From: Jannaschia pagri
GTDB taxonomy: Bacteria > Pseudomonadota > Alphaproteobacteria > Rhodobacterales > Rhodobacteraceae
DNA: 64,000 nt
Direction: 5' to 3'
NCBI RefSeq assembly: GCF_019655435.1
Contig: NZ_BPFH01000007.1
Location: 1 to 64,000 of the forward strand
Shown piece after piece: positions 20,319 to 29,066 of the stretch. The notes beneath the pieces are model-generated. The model was not told where the DNA came from and ran no database searches. It saw only the letters and a program-made list of their open reading frames with translations. Position numbers and translations under genes: made by a program. Position 1 is the first letter of the stretch. Each line of letters starts with the position of its first letter.

Positions 20319-21410
20319 CTAGGTGGCCTCCTCTACGGTGCTCTCGCCACCCGCCTCCGTGACCCTCAGATGGTGGGCAGATGTGCCCAGTTCCGCGAAG
20401 AGTTCCGGACCGGTTCCGGTCAGAAAAGCCTGCCCACCGAGCGCCTTGAGTTCGTCGTAGAGCGCGGCGCGTCGGCCCGCGTCCAGGTGGGCCGCGACCT
20501 CGTCCAGCAGAAGGATTGGCGCGTGCCCCGTTTCGTCCCGCAGGGCGCGCGCATTGGCCAGAATGAGCGAGATCAGCAGGGCCTTTTGCTCGCCCGTGGA
20601 ACAGAGCCGCGCCTCCATATCCTTGGCGGCATAGGTGCCGATCAGATCGGCGCGGTGGGGGCCGACTAGCGTGCGCCCGGCCGCCATGTCGCGGGGACGG
20701 CTGTCTGCGAAGGCCGTGCGCAGATCCTCTTCGGTTGCTGGCGCGCCCTCATCGGAGAGGCGCAGGGCGGCGGCGGGGAAGGGGCCATCAGACGGTTGGG
20801 CTGCGGTCAGGCGGGACAGGGCATCCGCCCGCCGCGCGCCGATACTCGCCCCCGCTTCGGCCATCTGCGCCTCCAGCGCGCCGTACCAATGGGCGTCCCG
20901 CACGCCGTCGCGCAGCAGGCGGTTGCGATCCCGCATGGCCTTTTCATAACGCAGAACGCCCTCGGCATGGTCGGGCAGGAAACTGAGCACGATGCGGTCC
21001 AGAAAGCGTCTTCGCCCCTCGGCCCCCTCAAGCCACAGACGGTCCATGGCCGGCACCAGCCAGACCACGCGCAGAAGCCGAGCCAACGCCACCTGGGGGG
21101 CGTTCTTGTCATCTATGCGGGTCGTGCGTGGCTGTCTTGGCTCCGCGCGCAATTCGACGTCGTGATGGGGGGTCAGAGCCGCTGTGATACGCCACCCGAT
21201 GGCTTCGGGGCGGCGGATGATTTCTTCGGCGGCAGCCCGGCGCATACCGCGGCCAGGCGACAACAGGGACACCGCCTCCAAAAGGTTGGTCTTCCCTGCG
21301 CCATTCGGCCCGTGGATCGCGACGATCCGCCCATCGAATGCCAGATGGGTGCGGCGGTGCGATCGGAAGTGCGACAGAGACAGCGTCGCGACGCGCGGGC
21401 TGTCAGACAC
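20319..21410 (-). CDS. recF: DNA replication and repair protein RecF
   Basis: The 363-residue SMC-like ATPase has Walker A GPNGAGKTNLLEAVS, a signature-type segment STGEQKALLISLILA and Walker B PILLLDEVAAHLD. RecF works with RecO and RecR to load RecA at gapped DNA. It overlaps the 3' end of dnaN by 8 bp, so the two are co-translated, and it is followed by gyrB. A short C-terminal tail (GGESTVEEAT) is extra and poorly conserved. Confidence 0.96.
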   Translation of the reverse strand: MSDSPRVATLSLSHFRSHRRTHLAFDGRIVAIHGPNGAGKTNLLEAVSLLSPGRGMRRAAAEEIIRRPEAIGWRITAALTPHHDVELRAEPRQPRTTRIDDKNAPQVALARLLRVVWLVPAMDRLWLEGAEGRRRFLDRIVLSFLPDHAEGVLRYEKAMRDRNRLLRDGVRDAHWYGALEAQMAEAGASIGARRADALSRLTAAQPSDGPFPAAALRLSDEGAPATEEDLRTAFADSRPRDMAAGRTLVGPHRADLIGTYAAKDMEARLCSTGEQKALLISLILANARALRDETGHAPILLLDEVAAHLDAGRRAALYDELKALGGQAFLTGTGPELFAELGTSAHHLRVTEAGGESTVEEAT

Positions 21411-22521
21411 GCATCGGCATGACGACGTAGATGGCGCTCTGGTCGTCGCCCTCGCGCATCAGGGTCGGATCGCCTGCGTTGTTGAACATGAATACCGCGT
21501 TCTCGCGGTCCACCTGACCGGCGATTTCCTGCAGGTACTTGGCGTTAAAGCCGATTTCCAACCGCTCATCGCCATAGGCCACGGCGAGTTCTTCCTCGGC
21601 GTTGCCCGAATCCGGTGAGTTTACGGAGAGGGTCAGGCGATCCTCGTCCAAGGCGAGTTTCACAGCGCGCGACCGCTCCGACGACACCGTGGCGACGCGG
21701 TCCACGGCCTTCGCGAAATCGGCGGCGTCCACCTCCAGCTTGCGGGTGTTGCCCATGGGGATCACGCGCGCGTAGTCGGGAAAGGTGCCGTCGATGACCT
21801 TGGAGGTCAGCGTGATCTGGGGCGTGGCAAAGCGGATCTTGGTCTCGGAGACGGAGACAGCAATCACTGCATCGTCGTCGTCGAGCAGCTTGCGCAATTC
21901 GCCCACGGTTTTGCGGGGAACGATGACGCCAGGCATGTCCTCCAGGCCCTCGGGCAGGGGGGCATCGACACGGGCCAAGCGGTGACCATCGGTGGCGACA
22001 CAGCGCAGCTTGCGTCCGTCATCTCCCTCGGCCACGTGCATATAGACGCCATTCAAATAATAACGCGTTTCTTCGGTCGAGATGGCGAAACGGGTCTTGT
22101 CGAACAGACGCCGCAGGACCGGCGCGGGACAGGAAAAGTTCGCGTCATAATCCGAGGTCGCCATGACCGGAAAGTCTTCGCGCCCGAGGGTCGCAAGCTG
22201 GAAATGGGACCGACCGGCACGGACCTGAAGGCGGCCTTGGGTCTGATCCTCTTCAACCTGGACCAAGGCGCCGTCGGGCAGTTTGCGGACGATCTCGTGA
22301 AAGAGGACCGCGTTGACCGTGGTGCCGCCCGCCCGTTCGACCTGGGCGGCGGTCTTGTCGATCACCTCAATATCCAGGTCGGTCGCCTTGAACGACACGT
22401 CGGAGCCATCCGCGGACATCAACACATTGGCGAGGATCGGGATCGTGTTCCGCCGCTCCACAACGGATTGCGCCTGGCTAACCGCCTTGAGCAGGTCGGC
22501 GCGTTCAATGGAGAATTTCAT
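21403..22521 (-). CDS. dnaN: DNA polymerase III beta sliding clamp
   Basis: The 372-residue protein has the usual clamp length and three similar domains, starting MKFSIERADLLKAVSQAQSV and ending with the conserved MPMRV C-terminus. It forms the ring that tethers polymerases to DNA and is also the docking site expected for ImuB and DnaE2 encoded at 2.5-7.7 kb. It lies 65 bp downstream of dnaA and overlaps recF. Confidence 0.98.
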   Translation of the reverse strand: MKFSIERADLLKAVSQAQSVVERRNTIPILANVLMSADGSDVSFKATDLDIEVIDKTAAQVERAGGTTVNAVLFHEIVRKLPDGALVQVEEDQTQGRLQVRAGRSHFQLATLGREDFPVMATSDYDANFSCPAPVLRRLFDKTRFAISTEETRYYLNGVYMHVAEGDDGRKLRCVATDGHRLARVDAPLPEGLEDMPGVIVPRKTVGELRKLLDDDDAVIAVSVSETKIRFATPQITLTSKVIDGTFPDYARVIPMGNTRKLEVDAADFAKAVDRVATVSSERSRAVKLALDEDRLTLSVNSPDSGNAEEELAVAYGDERLEIGFNAKYLQEIAGQVDRENAVFMFNNAGDPTLMREGDDQSAIYVVMPMRV

Positions 22522-22586
22522 GGCTCACACCTCACCTTCGCGGAGGCGCAGAATATACGCCCCGCGTCGTTCCGCAATGGCAGACG

Positions 22587-23906
22587 TCAGCTTTCCAGCT
22601 TGCGCTGCAAAAGCTCCGCATCTTCGGCGATCTGAGGCTCGGCAGCGATCAGTTCTTCGATCTTGCGCACAGCATAGAGGACCGTGGTGTGATCCTTGCC
22701 ACCGAACTTGCGCCCGATCTCTGGATAGCTGCGCGGTGTCAGCTTCTTGGACAGGTACATCGCCATCTGTCGGGGGCGCGCAACACTGCGCGAGCGCCGG
22801 GCGGATGTCATGTCGGACATGCGCAAGTTATAGTGTTCGCAGGTCTTTTTCATGATCTCATCGATGGTCAACTTGCGCTCGGATTGGCGCAGCAAGTCGG
22901 CGAGAACATCTTGGGCTTCGTCTAGGGTGACCCGACGTTGGATCAGGTCGGCATAGGCAAACAGACGGGTGACAGCCCCTTCGAGTACGCGGATGGAGGT
23001 GCTGATCCGGCCCGCTAGGAACTCCAGGACGCCATCGGCCACTTCGAAGTTCGGGTGACGGGCGCTGAAGCTGTCCACCCGTTGCTGTAACACGCCCAGC
23101 CGCAGTTCATAATCGGCTGGGTGCAGATCCACGACCAGGCCCGATTGCAGGCGCGACGTGATCCGTTCTTCCAGGTCGCTGATCTGGGCGGGGCTCCGGT
23201 CTGCGGAAATCACCACCTGCTTGCCCTGATCCACCAGGGCATTGAAGGTATGGAAGAATTCTTCCTGTGTGCTTTCCTTGCCCGCGATGAACTGCACGTC
23301 ATCCACCAAGAGCACATCGACGGTGCGGAACAAGTGCTTGAAGTCCATGGTGTTCTTTTCACGCAGGGCCTGCACGAAACGGTACATGAACTGTTCGGCG
23401 GACAGGAACATCACGCGGCACTCGGGGCGGCTTTCGGCCAATTCCCACGCGATGGCCTGCATCAGGTGCGTTTTCCCGAGGCCAACACCGCCGTGGAGGA
23501 ACAGGGGGTTAAACGACACGCTGTCCCCGGTCGCCACCCGGCGGGCGGCGGCATGGGCGAGTTCGTTGGATTTGCCGACCACGAAGCTGTCGAAGGTAAA
23601 GCGCTTATCCAGCGCGTTTTCGCTGCGTACCTGGGCGTGTTGGGCGCGGGGCGCCGCAGCAGTGGCCGGTGTCGCGGAGCACAGGAGACGCGTGACCGGG
23701 TCACCGGCTGCTGACACGTGGCGCAAGATCACTTCGGAAAAGTTCTGGCCAACCCATTTCCCAATGAAGTCGGTCGGCGACCCCAGATGCAGCGTCCCAT
23801 CGTCGATCTGTTGGAACGTGAGCGGTTCGATCCAGGCCTTGTAATTATGCGCACCAACCTCGTCGCTGATCCCGCGTTTCGCGGCAGCCCATGTCCCATC
23901 GGTCAT
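22587..23906 (-). CDS. dnaA: Chromosomal replication initiator DnaA
   Basis: The 439-residue protein has the N-terminal DnaB-interaction domain and an AAA+ domain with Walker A GGVGLGKTHLMQA and Walker B VDVLLVDDVQF. Domain IV carries the DnaA signature RPRQMAMYLSKKLTPRSYPE and GGKDHTTVLYAVRKI. It initiates replication at oriC and heads dnaA-dnaN-recF-gyrB. A rhodanese gene lies 37 bp upstream on the same strand. No cluster of DnaA boxes is visible around it, so oriC is not placed here. Confidence 0.98.
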   Translation of the reverse strand: MTDGTWAAAKRGISDEVGAHNYKAWIEPLTFQQIDDGTLHLGSPTDFIGKWVGQNFSEVILRHVSAAGDPVTRLLCSATPATAAAPRAQHAQVRSENALDKRFTFDSFVVGKSNELAHAAARRVATGDSVSFNPLFLHGGVGLGKTHLMQAIAWELAESRPECRVMFLSAEQFMYRFVQALREKNTMDFKHLFRTVDVLLVDDVQFIAGKESTQEEFFHTFNALVDQGKQVVISADRSPAQISDLEERITSRLQSGLVVDLHPADYELRLGVLQQRVDSFSARHPNFEVADGVLEFLAGRISTSIRVLEGAVTRLFAYADLIQRRVTLDEAQDVLADLLRQSERKLTIDEIMKKTCEHYNLRMSDMTSARRSRSVARPRQMAMYLSKKLTPRSYPEIGRKFGGKDHTTVLYAVRKIEELIAAEPQIAEDAELLQRKLES

Positions 23907-23943
23907 TGTGTCTCGGCCCTATCCGTCTCTTATCGTTGTTGTT

Positions 23944-24390
23944 TCAGGACTGACGCCACGCCAATCCCCGGGCCTTCCAACCGTTCAGGCCCCCCCGCTT
24001 CTCCTCAGCGTCCAGATCGCCCTCGAACCCCTCGGCGACGTTGATGCAGGGAACGTGATGCCCCCTCTCATCAAGCGCTGACGCGACGGCCTGAGCCGCG
24101 TCTAAAGAACGTGCGCCGGAGCGACACAGGAACAAAAACGCGGACGGCAAAGGCCGCGCTTGCTCCAGCAGCGCCCCGACAAACGTCGGGTTCTGAGACA
24201 TGCCTGGCCATGACTTCCATTCAAGACGAATGGCATCACGACCAAGGGCCGATAAATCGGGTCCCCCAACGAAGGTCCACTCCGGCTGGGTCCGAACATC
24301 GACAAGGACGGCTGCGGTGTCGGCAGACAAGATTTCCCAAGCTCTCTGAGGGTGTACCTCAGAGACCAACGGCTCCGCATCCGTGCCCAT
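23944..24390 (-). CDS. Rhodanese-domain protein
   Basis: The 148-residue single-domain rhodanese has the start motif VLVDVRTQPEWTFVGGPDL and the active-site loop CRSGARS with Cys89. Single-domain rhodaneses transfer sulfane sulfur, but the acceptor here is unknown. It lies between rpsT and dnaA on the same strand, 37 bp before dnaA, and could be cotranscribed with it. The last residues (GLNGWKARGLAWRQS) match the usual end of the domain. Confidence 0.9.
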   Translation of the reverse strand: MGTDAEPLVSEVHPQRAWEILSADTAAVLVDVRTQPEWTFVGGPDLSALGRDAIRLEWKSWPGMSQNPTFVGALLEQARPLPSAFLFLCRSGARSLDAAQAVASALDERGHHVPCINVAEGFEGDLDAEEKRGGLNGWKARGLAWRQS

Positions 24391-24533
24391 TCATTATCCC
24401 CATGTGCGATCTGACTCGCTGAGCAAGGTGATAGCTTTTGGAGCCTGGGGCCTTCAACGACTCTTCGAACTTGACTCCGTCCGGGACTGCCAAGAATCTG
24501 TCACACGGATGATAAGATCTAGAATTAATTCAT

Positions 24534-24562
24534 AAAAAAAGCCCGCGCAGTGGCGGGCTTTC
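24534..24562 (-). terminator. Rho-independent terminator of rpsT
   Basis: Read on the minus strand, AAAGCCCGC and GCGGGCTTT form a strong stem with a short loop, followed by a run of T residues, about 45 bp after the rpsT stop codon. Confidence 0.9.
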
Positions 24563-24606
24563 GAATCTCTTGACTGTGTTTTCACTGCGTAGGCAGCAAA
24601 CCAGAA

Positions 24607-24873
24607 TCAGGCGCCCATGGCCTTCACGCGGCCTGCCAGACGGGACATTTTGCGGGCTGCTGTGTTCTTGTGGAACACGCCTTTGGTCACGCCACGCATC
24701 AACTCGGGCTGGGCGGCTTTCAGCGCAGCGGCGGCGGCGGTTTGGTCGCCGGAGGCGATGGCCTCTTCCACGGCGCGCAAGAACGTGCGGATGCGCGAGC
24801 GGCGGGCTTTGTTGACGGCAAAGCGACGCTCGTTCTGGCGGGCGCGCTTTTTGGCTTGGGGCGAATTGGCCAT
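24607..24873 (-). CDS. rpsT: 30S ribosomal protein S20
   Basis: The 88-residue basic protein [17 protein letters not shown] is a clear S20 and binds 16S rRNA early in 30S assembly. The ATG at 24873 was chosen over an upstream ATG because it gives the conserved N-terminus and has AAAGGA about 9 bp upstream. It has its own terminator. In related genomes rpsT is usually next to the enoyl-CoA hydratase gene and dnaA; here an RNA-ligase unit lies on one side and a rhodanese on the other. Confidence 0.97.
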   Translation of the reverse strand: MANSPQAKKRARQNERRFAVNKARRSRIRTFLRAVEEAIASGDQTAAAAALKAAQPELMRGVTKGVFHKNTAARKMSRLAGRVKAMGA

Positions 24874-25060
24874 GTGATTGGTCCTTTCGGGACGGTCTGT
24901 TTCGTACATTCGCGTGCAAACCACCGACCCTCGGCAACGGTCAAAACCGTCACGGATCCAATCCGGCCAGAGCGGGCCTCACACGCATGATGGGCTGCGC
25001 ATACGCCCAAGGTGCGGGCGGGTCAAGCGCAGGGGCCGGAGTCGATATCGAGCCACGCCG

Positions 25061-25089
25061 TTGACAGGGCGCCATCCCGCCCCCTAGAC
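25061..25089 (+). promoter_or_regulatory. Predicted sigma-70-type promoter of the small ORF / RNA-ligase leader
   Basis: TTGACA at 25061 and CTAGAC at 25084 are separated by 17 bp. The -35 is perfect and the -10 is a weak match of the kind common in GC-rich alphaproteobacteria. Transcription would start near 25096, giving a very short leader before the ribosome-binding site of the 40-codon ORF. Confidence 0.6.
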
Positions 25090-25109
25090 GCACCGGCAGG
25101 AGTTCAACC

Positions 25110-25232
25110 ATGCCGCTTTGTCAGTCACACGATAATGCCGTCGTCCGTTTCGCCTTCTCGCGCAACGGTTTGTCGGATGGTGACCGTCAGGCGCGCAACA
25201 GGTGGCTCATCCGACAGGTGTGCAACCGGTAG
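25110..25232 (+). CDS. Small ORF (40 residues) upstream of the RNA ligase, unknown function
   Basis: The frame begins MPLCQSHDNAVVRFAFSRNG and ends QVCNR. It has AGGAG 7 bp before its ATG and a consensus promoter just upstream, so translation is likely. It is basic and hydrophilic, with two cysteines, no membrane segment and no recognised family. Its stop codon lies in the loop of a hairpin (25218-25247), and a strong terminator follows at 25260-25292 before the ligase gene. It may be a leader peptide controlling read-through, a small protein in its own right, or part of a structured small RNA. Confidence 0.5.
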   Translation: MPLCQSHDNAVVRFAFSRNGLSDGDRQARNRWLIRQVCNR

Positions 25233-25247
25233 ATCCGGTCACCACAC
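25218..25247 (+). promoter_or_regulatory. Hairpin enclosing the small ORF's stop codon
   Basis: GTGTG (25218-25222) pairs with CACAC (25243-25247), and ACCGG (25225-25229) pairs with CCGGT (25235-25239), separated by a small internal loop. The loop TAGAT contains the TAG stop codon. A terminating ribosome would melt this hairpin. Confidence 0.6.
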
Positions 25248-25259
25248 TGAGACGGACCC

Positions 25260-25292
25260 AAGCCGCCCCCACCATCGGAGGCGGCTTTTTTT
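25260..25292 (+). terminator. Rho-independent terminator between the small ORF and the RNA ligase
   Basis: AAGCCGCC (25260-25267) and GGCGGCTT (25280-25287) form an 8-bp GC-rich stem with a 12-nt loop, running into seven T residues. It lies 36 bp before the RNA ligase start, so ligase expression from the upstream promoter needs read-through or a further promoter in the remaining gap. Confidence 0.88.
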
Positions 25293-25327
25293 GTGCCGCT
25301 TGGCACCCTTCCCCCAGGAGAAACCCA

Positions 25328-26449
25328 ATGGAGATCGAGATCAGAACACTGGCCGACGTGACGCCTCACTTGCCGCAGGATGCAGGCCTCTTCGTCGCGC
25401 ACCGCGAAGGCTACAGCTTCGTGGACTACAGCTATGTCACGGATGGCACATTTGCCAATTCAGTGGCGCAGCAATGCCGGGGCCTGAAGTTCGACGAAGA
25501 TGGCCGTCTGATCGCGCGTCCGTTCCACAAGTTTTTCAACATTGGGGAGCGGGAAGATCCGTCGGAGGTCGATTGGTCCGGACCCCATGTCGTTATGGAT
25601 AAGCTAGATGGGTCGATGGTCCATCCGGCGCAAATCGGTGGGAAACTGGTCTTGATGACGCGGAAAGGCCTGTCCGCTCAGGCTCGTGCGGCAGAGGCAT
25701 GGGCGTCTGACGGCGTTTGGGCGCTGTCTGCGGCCCTTCTGGCGGCAGGGCGGACACCGATCTTTGAGTACACGGCGCCCGACAATCAGATCGTGATCAA
25801 CTACCCGTCTCCGGCGCTGACCCTGCTGGCGGTCCGGGACACTGTGTCGGGACGCTACGCGCCCATTGAAGAGCTGCGCGACCTGGCGGCGACCTGGGCC
25901 GTGCCGGTGGTTCAGGTGTTCGAACCGATCAAGGACATTCGGGCCTTCATCCGCGATGGGCGTGCCCTAGAGGGGCAGGAGGGCCGGGTCGTCGCCTTTG
26001 CCGATGGCACCCGCTACAAATTGAAGGCGGATGCCTATGTTTTGCGGCACCGGGCGTTGGCTGGCTTGGCCCATGAAAAGGACCTCATGCGGCTTATCGC
26101 GGAAGACGGGTTAGACGATGTTCTTCCCTTGCTTCCGCCGGATGTCGCGGCGCGGGCACATGCGTATCGCAATGGGTTGATGGCGCGGTTGCATGTTCTG
26201 CAACGTGAGGTTCAGGCCTTTGTAGAGACGGTGACCGACCTGGACAGGCGGCAAGCGGCTGAGCGCATCACGGCGAACCTTGAGCCGAGGCTGCGCAAGA
26301 TCGCCTTTATGATGTTGGACGGCAAAGACCCTTGGGAAAGCGTTCTGGTACTGCTTGCCTCCGCAGGGCGTTCGTCCACACAGGTGGATGCGATGCGCGA
26401 TCTGCTCTTGACGGAATGGACAGGTATCCCGGTCGGGACGGACGCCTAG
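25328..26449 (+). CDS. T4 Rnl1-type RNA ligase
   Basis: The 373-residue protein has the size of T4 RNA ligase 1 and all its nucleotidyltransferase motifs: CRGLKFDEDGRLIARPFHKF before motif I, KLDGS with the predicted AMP-accepting Lys92, FEYTAPDNQIVINYP (motifs III/IIIa), EGRVVAFADG (motif IV) and YKLKADAYVLRHR (motif V). Rnl1 enzymes join 5'-phosphate and 3'-hydroxyl RNA ends using ATP, classically to repair cleaved tRNA. The ATG at 25328 follows AGGAG by 8 bp; the frame is open further upstream without a better start. No polynucleotide kinase or anticodon nuclease is adjacent. It interrupts the usual rpsT to enoyl-CoA hydratase order, suggesting acquisition. The substrate is unknown. Confidence 0.9.
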   Translation: MEIEIRTLADVTPHLPQDAGLFVAHREGYSFVDYSYVTDGTFANSVAQQCRGLKFDEDGRLIARPFHKFFNIGEREDPSEVDWSGPHVVMDKLDGSMVHPAQIGGKLVLMTRKGLSAQARAAEAWASDGVWALSAALLAAGRTPIFEYTAPDNQIVINYPSPALTLLAVRDTVSGRYAPIEELRDLAATWAVPVVQVFEPIKDIRAFIRDGRALEGQEGRVVAFADGTRYKLKADAYVLRHRALAGLAHEKDLMRLIAEDGLDDVLPLLPPDVAARAHAYRNGLMARLHVLQREVQAFVETVTDLDRRQAAERITANLEPRLRKIAFMMLDGKDPWESVLVLLASAGRSSTQVDAMRDLLLTEWTGIPVGTDA

Positions 26450-26454
26450 CAAAG

Positions 26455-26482
26455 GTGCGGGACGCTCTCGGGTGTCCCGCAC
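26455..26482. terminator. Terminator between converging RNA ligase and enoyl-CoA hydratase genes
   Basis: GTGCGGGAC and GTCCCGCAC form a perfect 9-bp stem with a 10-nt loop, 6 bp after the ligase stop codon, followed on the plus strand by a pyrimidine-rich tract. It probably stops transcription from both sides. Confidence 0.8.
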
Positions 26483-26488
26483 TCCCTC

Positions 26489-27265
26489 TTATTTATCGCG
26501 GAACTGGGGTTCGCGCTTTTCGACAAAGGCCGACATGCCCTCGGCCCGGTCTTCGGTGGCGAAGAGCGCGTGGAACATCCGCTTTTCGAACAGAAGGCCC
26601 TCGGACAGCCCGACCTCTTGGCTGCGGTTGACGGCCTCTTTGACGGCGGTGGCGGTAATCATCGACTTTTCGGCGATCTTGGCTGCCGCCGACATCGCCT
26701 CATCCATCAGTTTTTTGGCGGGCACCACGCGGCTGACCAGACCAGAGCGCTCCGCCTCTTCGGCGTCCATGAAACGGCCTGTCAGGTGCATGTCCATGGA
26801 TTTGGCCTTGCCCACGGCGCGGGTCAGGCGCTGGGTCCCACCGATGCCAGCCACCACGCCCAGGTTGATCTCGGGTTGGCCGAATTTGGCGGTATCGGCG
26901 GCGATGATGAAATCGCACATCATCGCCAACTCACAGCCGCCGCCCAGGGCATAGCCCGCCACGGCGGCGATGATCGGCTTGCGGACCCGCAGGATCGCAT
27001 CGGTCTCGGGCCCAAACAGGTCGCCCATGAAGACGTCGACGAAATTCTTCTCTGACATCTCGCGAATGTCTGCCCCGGCGGCAAAGGCCTTGTCCGAGCC
27101 GGTCAGCACGATGCAGCGCACCTTATCGTTGCCCTGGGCCTGGCCCATGGCCTTCGCCAATTCGGTCAGCAGTTTGGAGTTCAGCGCATTGAGCGCATCG
27201 GGACGGTTCAGCTTGATGACGGCGACATGGTTGGTCACGTCGACGTTCAAAGTTTCATAGCCCAT
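26489..27265 (-). CDS. Enoyl-CoA hydratase (crotonase family)
   Basis: The 258-residue crotonase-fold protein has both oxyanion-hole segments ([11 protein letters not shown] and [11 protein letters not shown]). It has both catalytic glutamates of true hydratases, in GGGCE and GQPEINLG. It hydrates 2-enoyl-CoA to 3-hydroxyacyl-CoA in fatty acid or amino acid breakdown. The sequence closely follows mitochondrial-type short-chain hydratases ([23 protein letters not shown]). In related genomes it sits between mutM and rpsT; here the RNA ligase intervenes. Confidence 0.95.
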   Translation of the reverse strand: MGYETLNVDVTNHVAVIKLNRPDALNALNSKLLTELAKAMGQAQGNDKVRCIVLTGSDKAFAAGADIREMSEKNFVDVFMGDLFGPETDAILRVRKPIIAAVAGYALGGGCELAMMCDFIIAADTAKFGQPEINLGVVAGIGGTQRLTRAVGKAKSMDMHLTGRFMDAEEAERSGLVSRVVPAKKLMDEAMSAAAKIAEKSMITATAVKEAVNRSQEVGLSEGLLFEKRMFHALFATEDRAEGMSAFVEKREPQFRDK

Positions 27266-27389
27266 GACACGCTCCGCAGGTTGGTCGGGTCCCCTTGCCT
27301 GCCCCCGAAAGCGCGCAGGTTCAAGTCACCTCACCCGGCGCCCCGGGGTCACTGCGCAATTGTTGAGCAGTTGCTGTGACTTTCGCCCC

Positions 27390-28238
27390 TCACCTTTGGC
27401 AGATGACGCAATGAAAACTGGACCGTCCGGCCTGAACCGTCCGCCGAATCGTTCCGCCGCACCCGTCCGTGGGGCAGGGGGTGCCTTCGCGGTCGTAGAC
27501 ACGGAAGGTGTGTTGAAAGTAGCCAAGCTCTCCGTCCGCCTGCCGATGGTCGCGCAAGGAGGAGCCGCCCGCCTCAATCGCCTCGCCCAAGACATCGCGG
27601 ATAATCGGCACCAGGCTGCGCACCCGAGGCGACGCGATGCGCCCGGCCTTGCGCAGGGGGGAGATGCCCGCCCGGTGCAGCGCCTCGCAGACGTAGATAT
27701 TGCCGAGGCCCGCGACGATGCGCTGGTCCAGCAGAGCCGATTTCACGGGGGTGTTCCGACCCGCGAAGGCGGCAACCAGATAGTCCTCGTTGAACCCATT
27801 GCCCAAAGGCTCCGGCCCCATGCGGACGAAATGTCGGCTGGTCTCTAGGGCGTCAGTGGCCACAAGATCCATAAATCCGAACCGCCGCGCGTCATTGAAC
27901 GTCACGCGATGGGTCCCGGTGTGAAACACCACATGGTCATGCCGCGGCAGCCAGGCGGGGTCGCGGTGGAACTGCCCCAAGCGGGTATCGTCCACAACCA
28001 TCCGGCCCGACATCCCCAAGTGCACGATCAGCGTCTCGCCCCGGTCCAGATGGGCCAGCAGATACTTCGACCGCCGTCCCAACGCCGTAATCGTCGCCCC
28101 GGTCAGCCGCGCGGACATGTCTGTGGGAAACGGCCAACGGAGGTCTGGACGGTTCACATCGACCTGTGTCAGACGCGCGCCCTCTAGCGCGGGGGCGAGG
28201 CCGCGCCGCACGGTCTCCACTTCTGGCAGTTCAGGCAT
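27390..28238 (-). CDS. mutM: Formamidopyrimidine-DNA glycosylase
   Basis: The 282-residue enzyme starts with the catalytic [14 protein letters not shown] (Pro2 nucleophile, Glu3), keeps Lys58 in GRRSKYLL and the helix-two-turn-helix region [19 protein letters not shown]. It ends with a zinc finger of the form CPTDGC...CVICQR. It removes 8-oxoguanine and formamidopyrimidines and nicks the abasic site. It is divergent from ubiE with a 68-bp gap. Confidence 0.97.
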   Translation of the reverse strand: MPELPEVETVRRGLAPALEGARLTQVDVNRPDLRWPFPTDMSARLTGATITALGRRSKYLLAHLDRGETLIVHLGMSGRMVVDDTRLGQFHRDPAWLPRHDHVVFHTGTHRVTFNDARRFGFMDLVATDALETSRHFVRMGPEPLGNGFNEDYLVAAFAGRNTPVKSALLDQRIVAGLGNIYVCEALHRAGISPLRKAGRIASPRVRSLVPIIRDVLGEAIEAGGSSLRDHRQADGELGYFQHTFRVYDREGTPCPTDGCGGTIRRTVQAGRSSFHCVICQR

Positions 28239-28306
28239 AGCCCCTCGCGTTGCAGGCAGGCGCGTGCGCCCTATAAGTCATCCAGACACATGAGGACACG
28301 GGCGAC

Positions 28307-29059
28307 ATGACGCAAGAGACCGGCCGCACCACCCATTTCGGGTTCGAAGACATCCCAGAGGAGGAAAAGGCCGGCCGAGTGCACGGTGTCTTCACCTCGG
28401 TCGCGTCCAAGTACGATGTGATGAACGACGCCATGTCGCTGGGCATCCACCGTATCTGGAAGGATGCGATGATGGACTGGCTTGCCCCGCGCGCCGATCA
28501 GCGTCTGCTGGATGTGGCCGGTGGCACGGGCGACATTGCCTTTCGGTTTCTGGACCGTGCGCCGGGGGCCAGTGCGGTGGTCTGCGACATGACCGAGGGA
28601 ATGCTGGTCGCGGGTCGTGAGCGGGCGGAGGCGGCCTCCCAAGCGGAGCATCTCGATTGGGTCGTGGGCGATGCCATGGCTTTGCCATTCGAGAGCAACA
28701 CGTTCGACGTCTACACCATCAGCTTTGGCATTCGGAACGTGACCCGGATTCATGAGGCCCTGTCAGAGGCGTTCCGCGTCTTGCGCCCGGGTGGGCGGCT
28801 CATGGTGTTGGAGTTCAGCCAGCTCCCCAATCCGCTGATGCAAAAGGCCTATGACCTGTATTCCTTCAACGTGATCCCGCCCATGGGCCAGGCGATCACA
28901 GGGGACCGGGACAGTTATCAATATCTGGTCGAATCGATCCGGCAGTTCCCTGATCAGGACCGGTTCGCGGGCATGATCGTGGATGCGGGGTTCGAGAACG
29001 TGAAATACCGCAATTTGTCCATGGGGATTGCCGCGCTCCATTCCGGCTGGAAGCTGTGA
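28307..29059 (+). CDS. ubiE: Demethylmenaquinone/2-polyprenyl-1,4-benzoquinol C-methyltransferase UbiE
   Basis: The 250-residue class I SAM methyltransferase has the UbiE start [22 protein letters not shown] motif [14 protein letters not shown] and the UbiE signatures [12 protein letters not shown] and [16 protein letters not shown]. It carries out the C-methylation step of ubiquinone synthesis. Its stop codon is 7 bp before the ubiB start, so the two form an operon. The divergent neighbour is mutM. Confidence 0.97.
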   Translation: MTQETGRTTHFGFEDIPEEEKAGRVHGVFTSVASKYDVMNDAMSLGIHRIWKDAMMDWLAPRADQRLLDVAGGTGDIAFRFLDRAPGASAVVCDMTEGMLVAGRERAEAASQAEHLDWVVGDAMALPFESNTFDVYTISFGIRNVTRIHEALSEAFRVLRPGGRLMVLEFSQLPNPLMQKAYDLYSFNVIPPMGQAITGDRDSYQYLVESIRQFPDQDRFAGMIVDAGFENVKYRNLSMGIAALHSGWKL

Positions 29060-29066
29060 GCGCACC

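Noticed and set aside
24391-24606. oriC next to dnaA
   Set aside because: Only one near-match to a DnaA box (TTATCCCCA at about 24394) was seen in the gap between rpsT and the rhodanese gene. There is no cluster of boxes or long AT-rich unwinding region, and alphaproteobacterial origins are often not beside dnaA.
25260-25292. Attenuator of classical type in front of the RNA ligase
   Set aside because: The upstream hairpin shares no sequence with the terminator arms, so no antiterminator could be drawn. The idea is kept only as a possible translation-coupled leader.
25012-25602. Plus-strand frame of 196 codons across the RNA-ligase leader
   Set aside because: It runs through a strong terminator and overlaps the ligase start in another frame. 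The ligase and the 40-codon ORF explain the region better.
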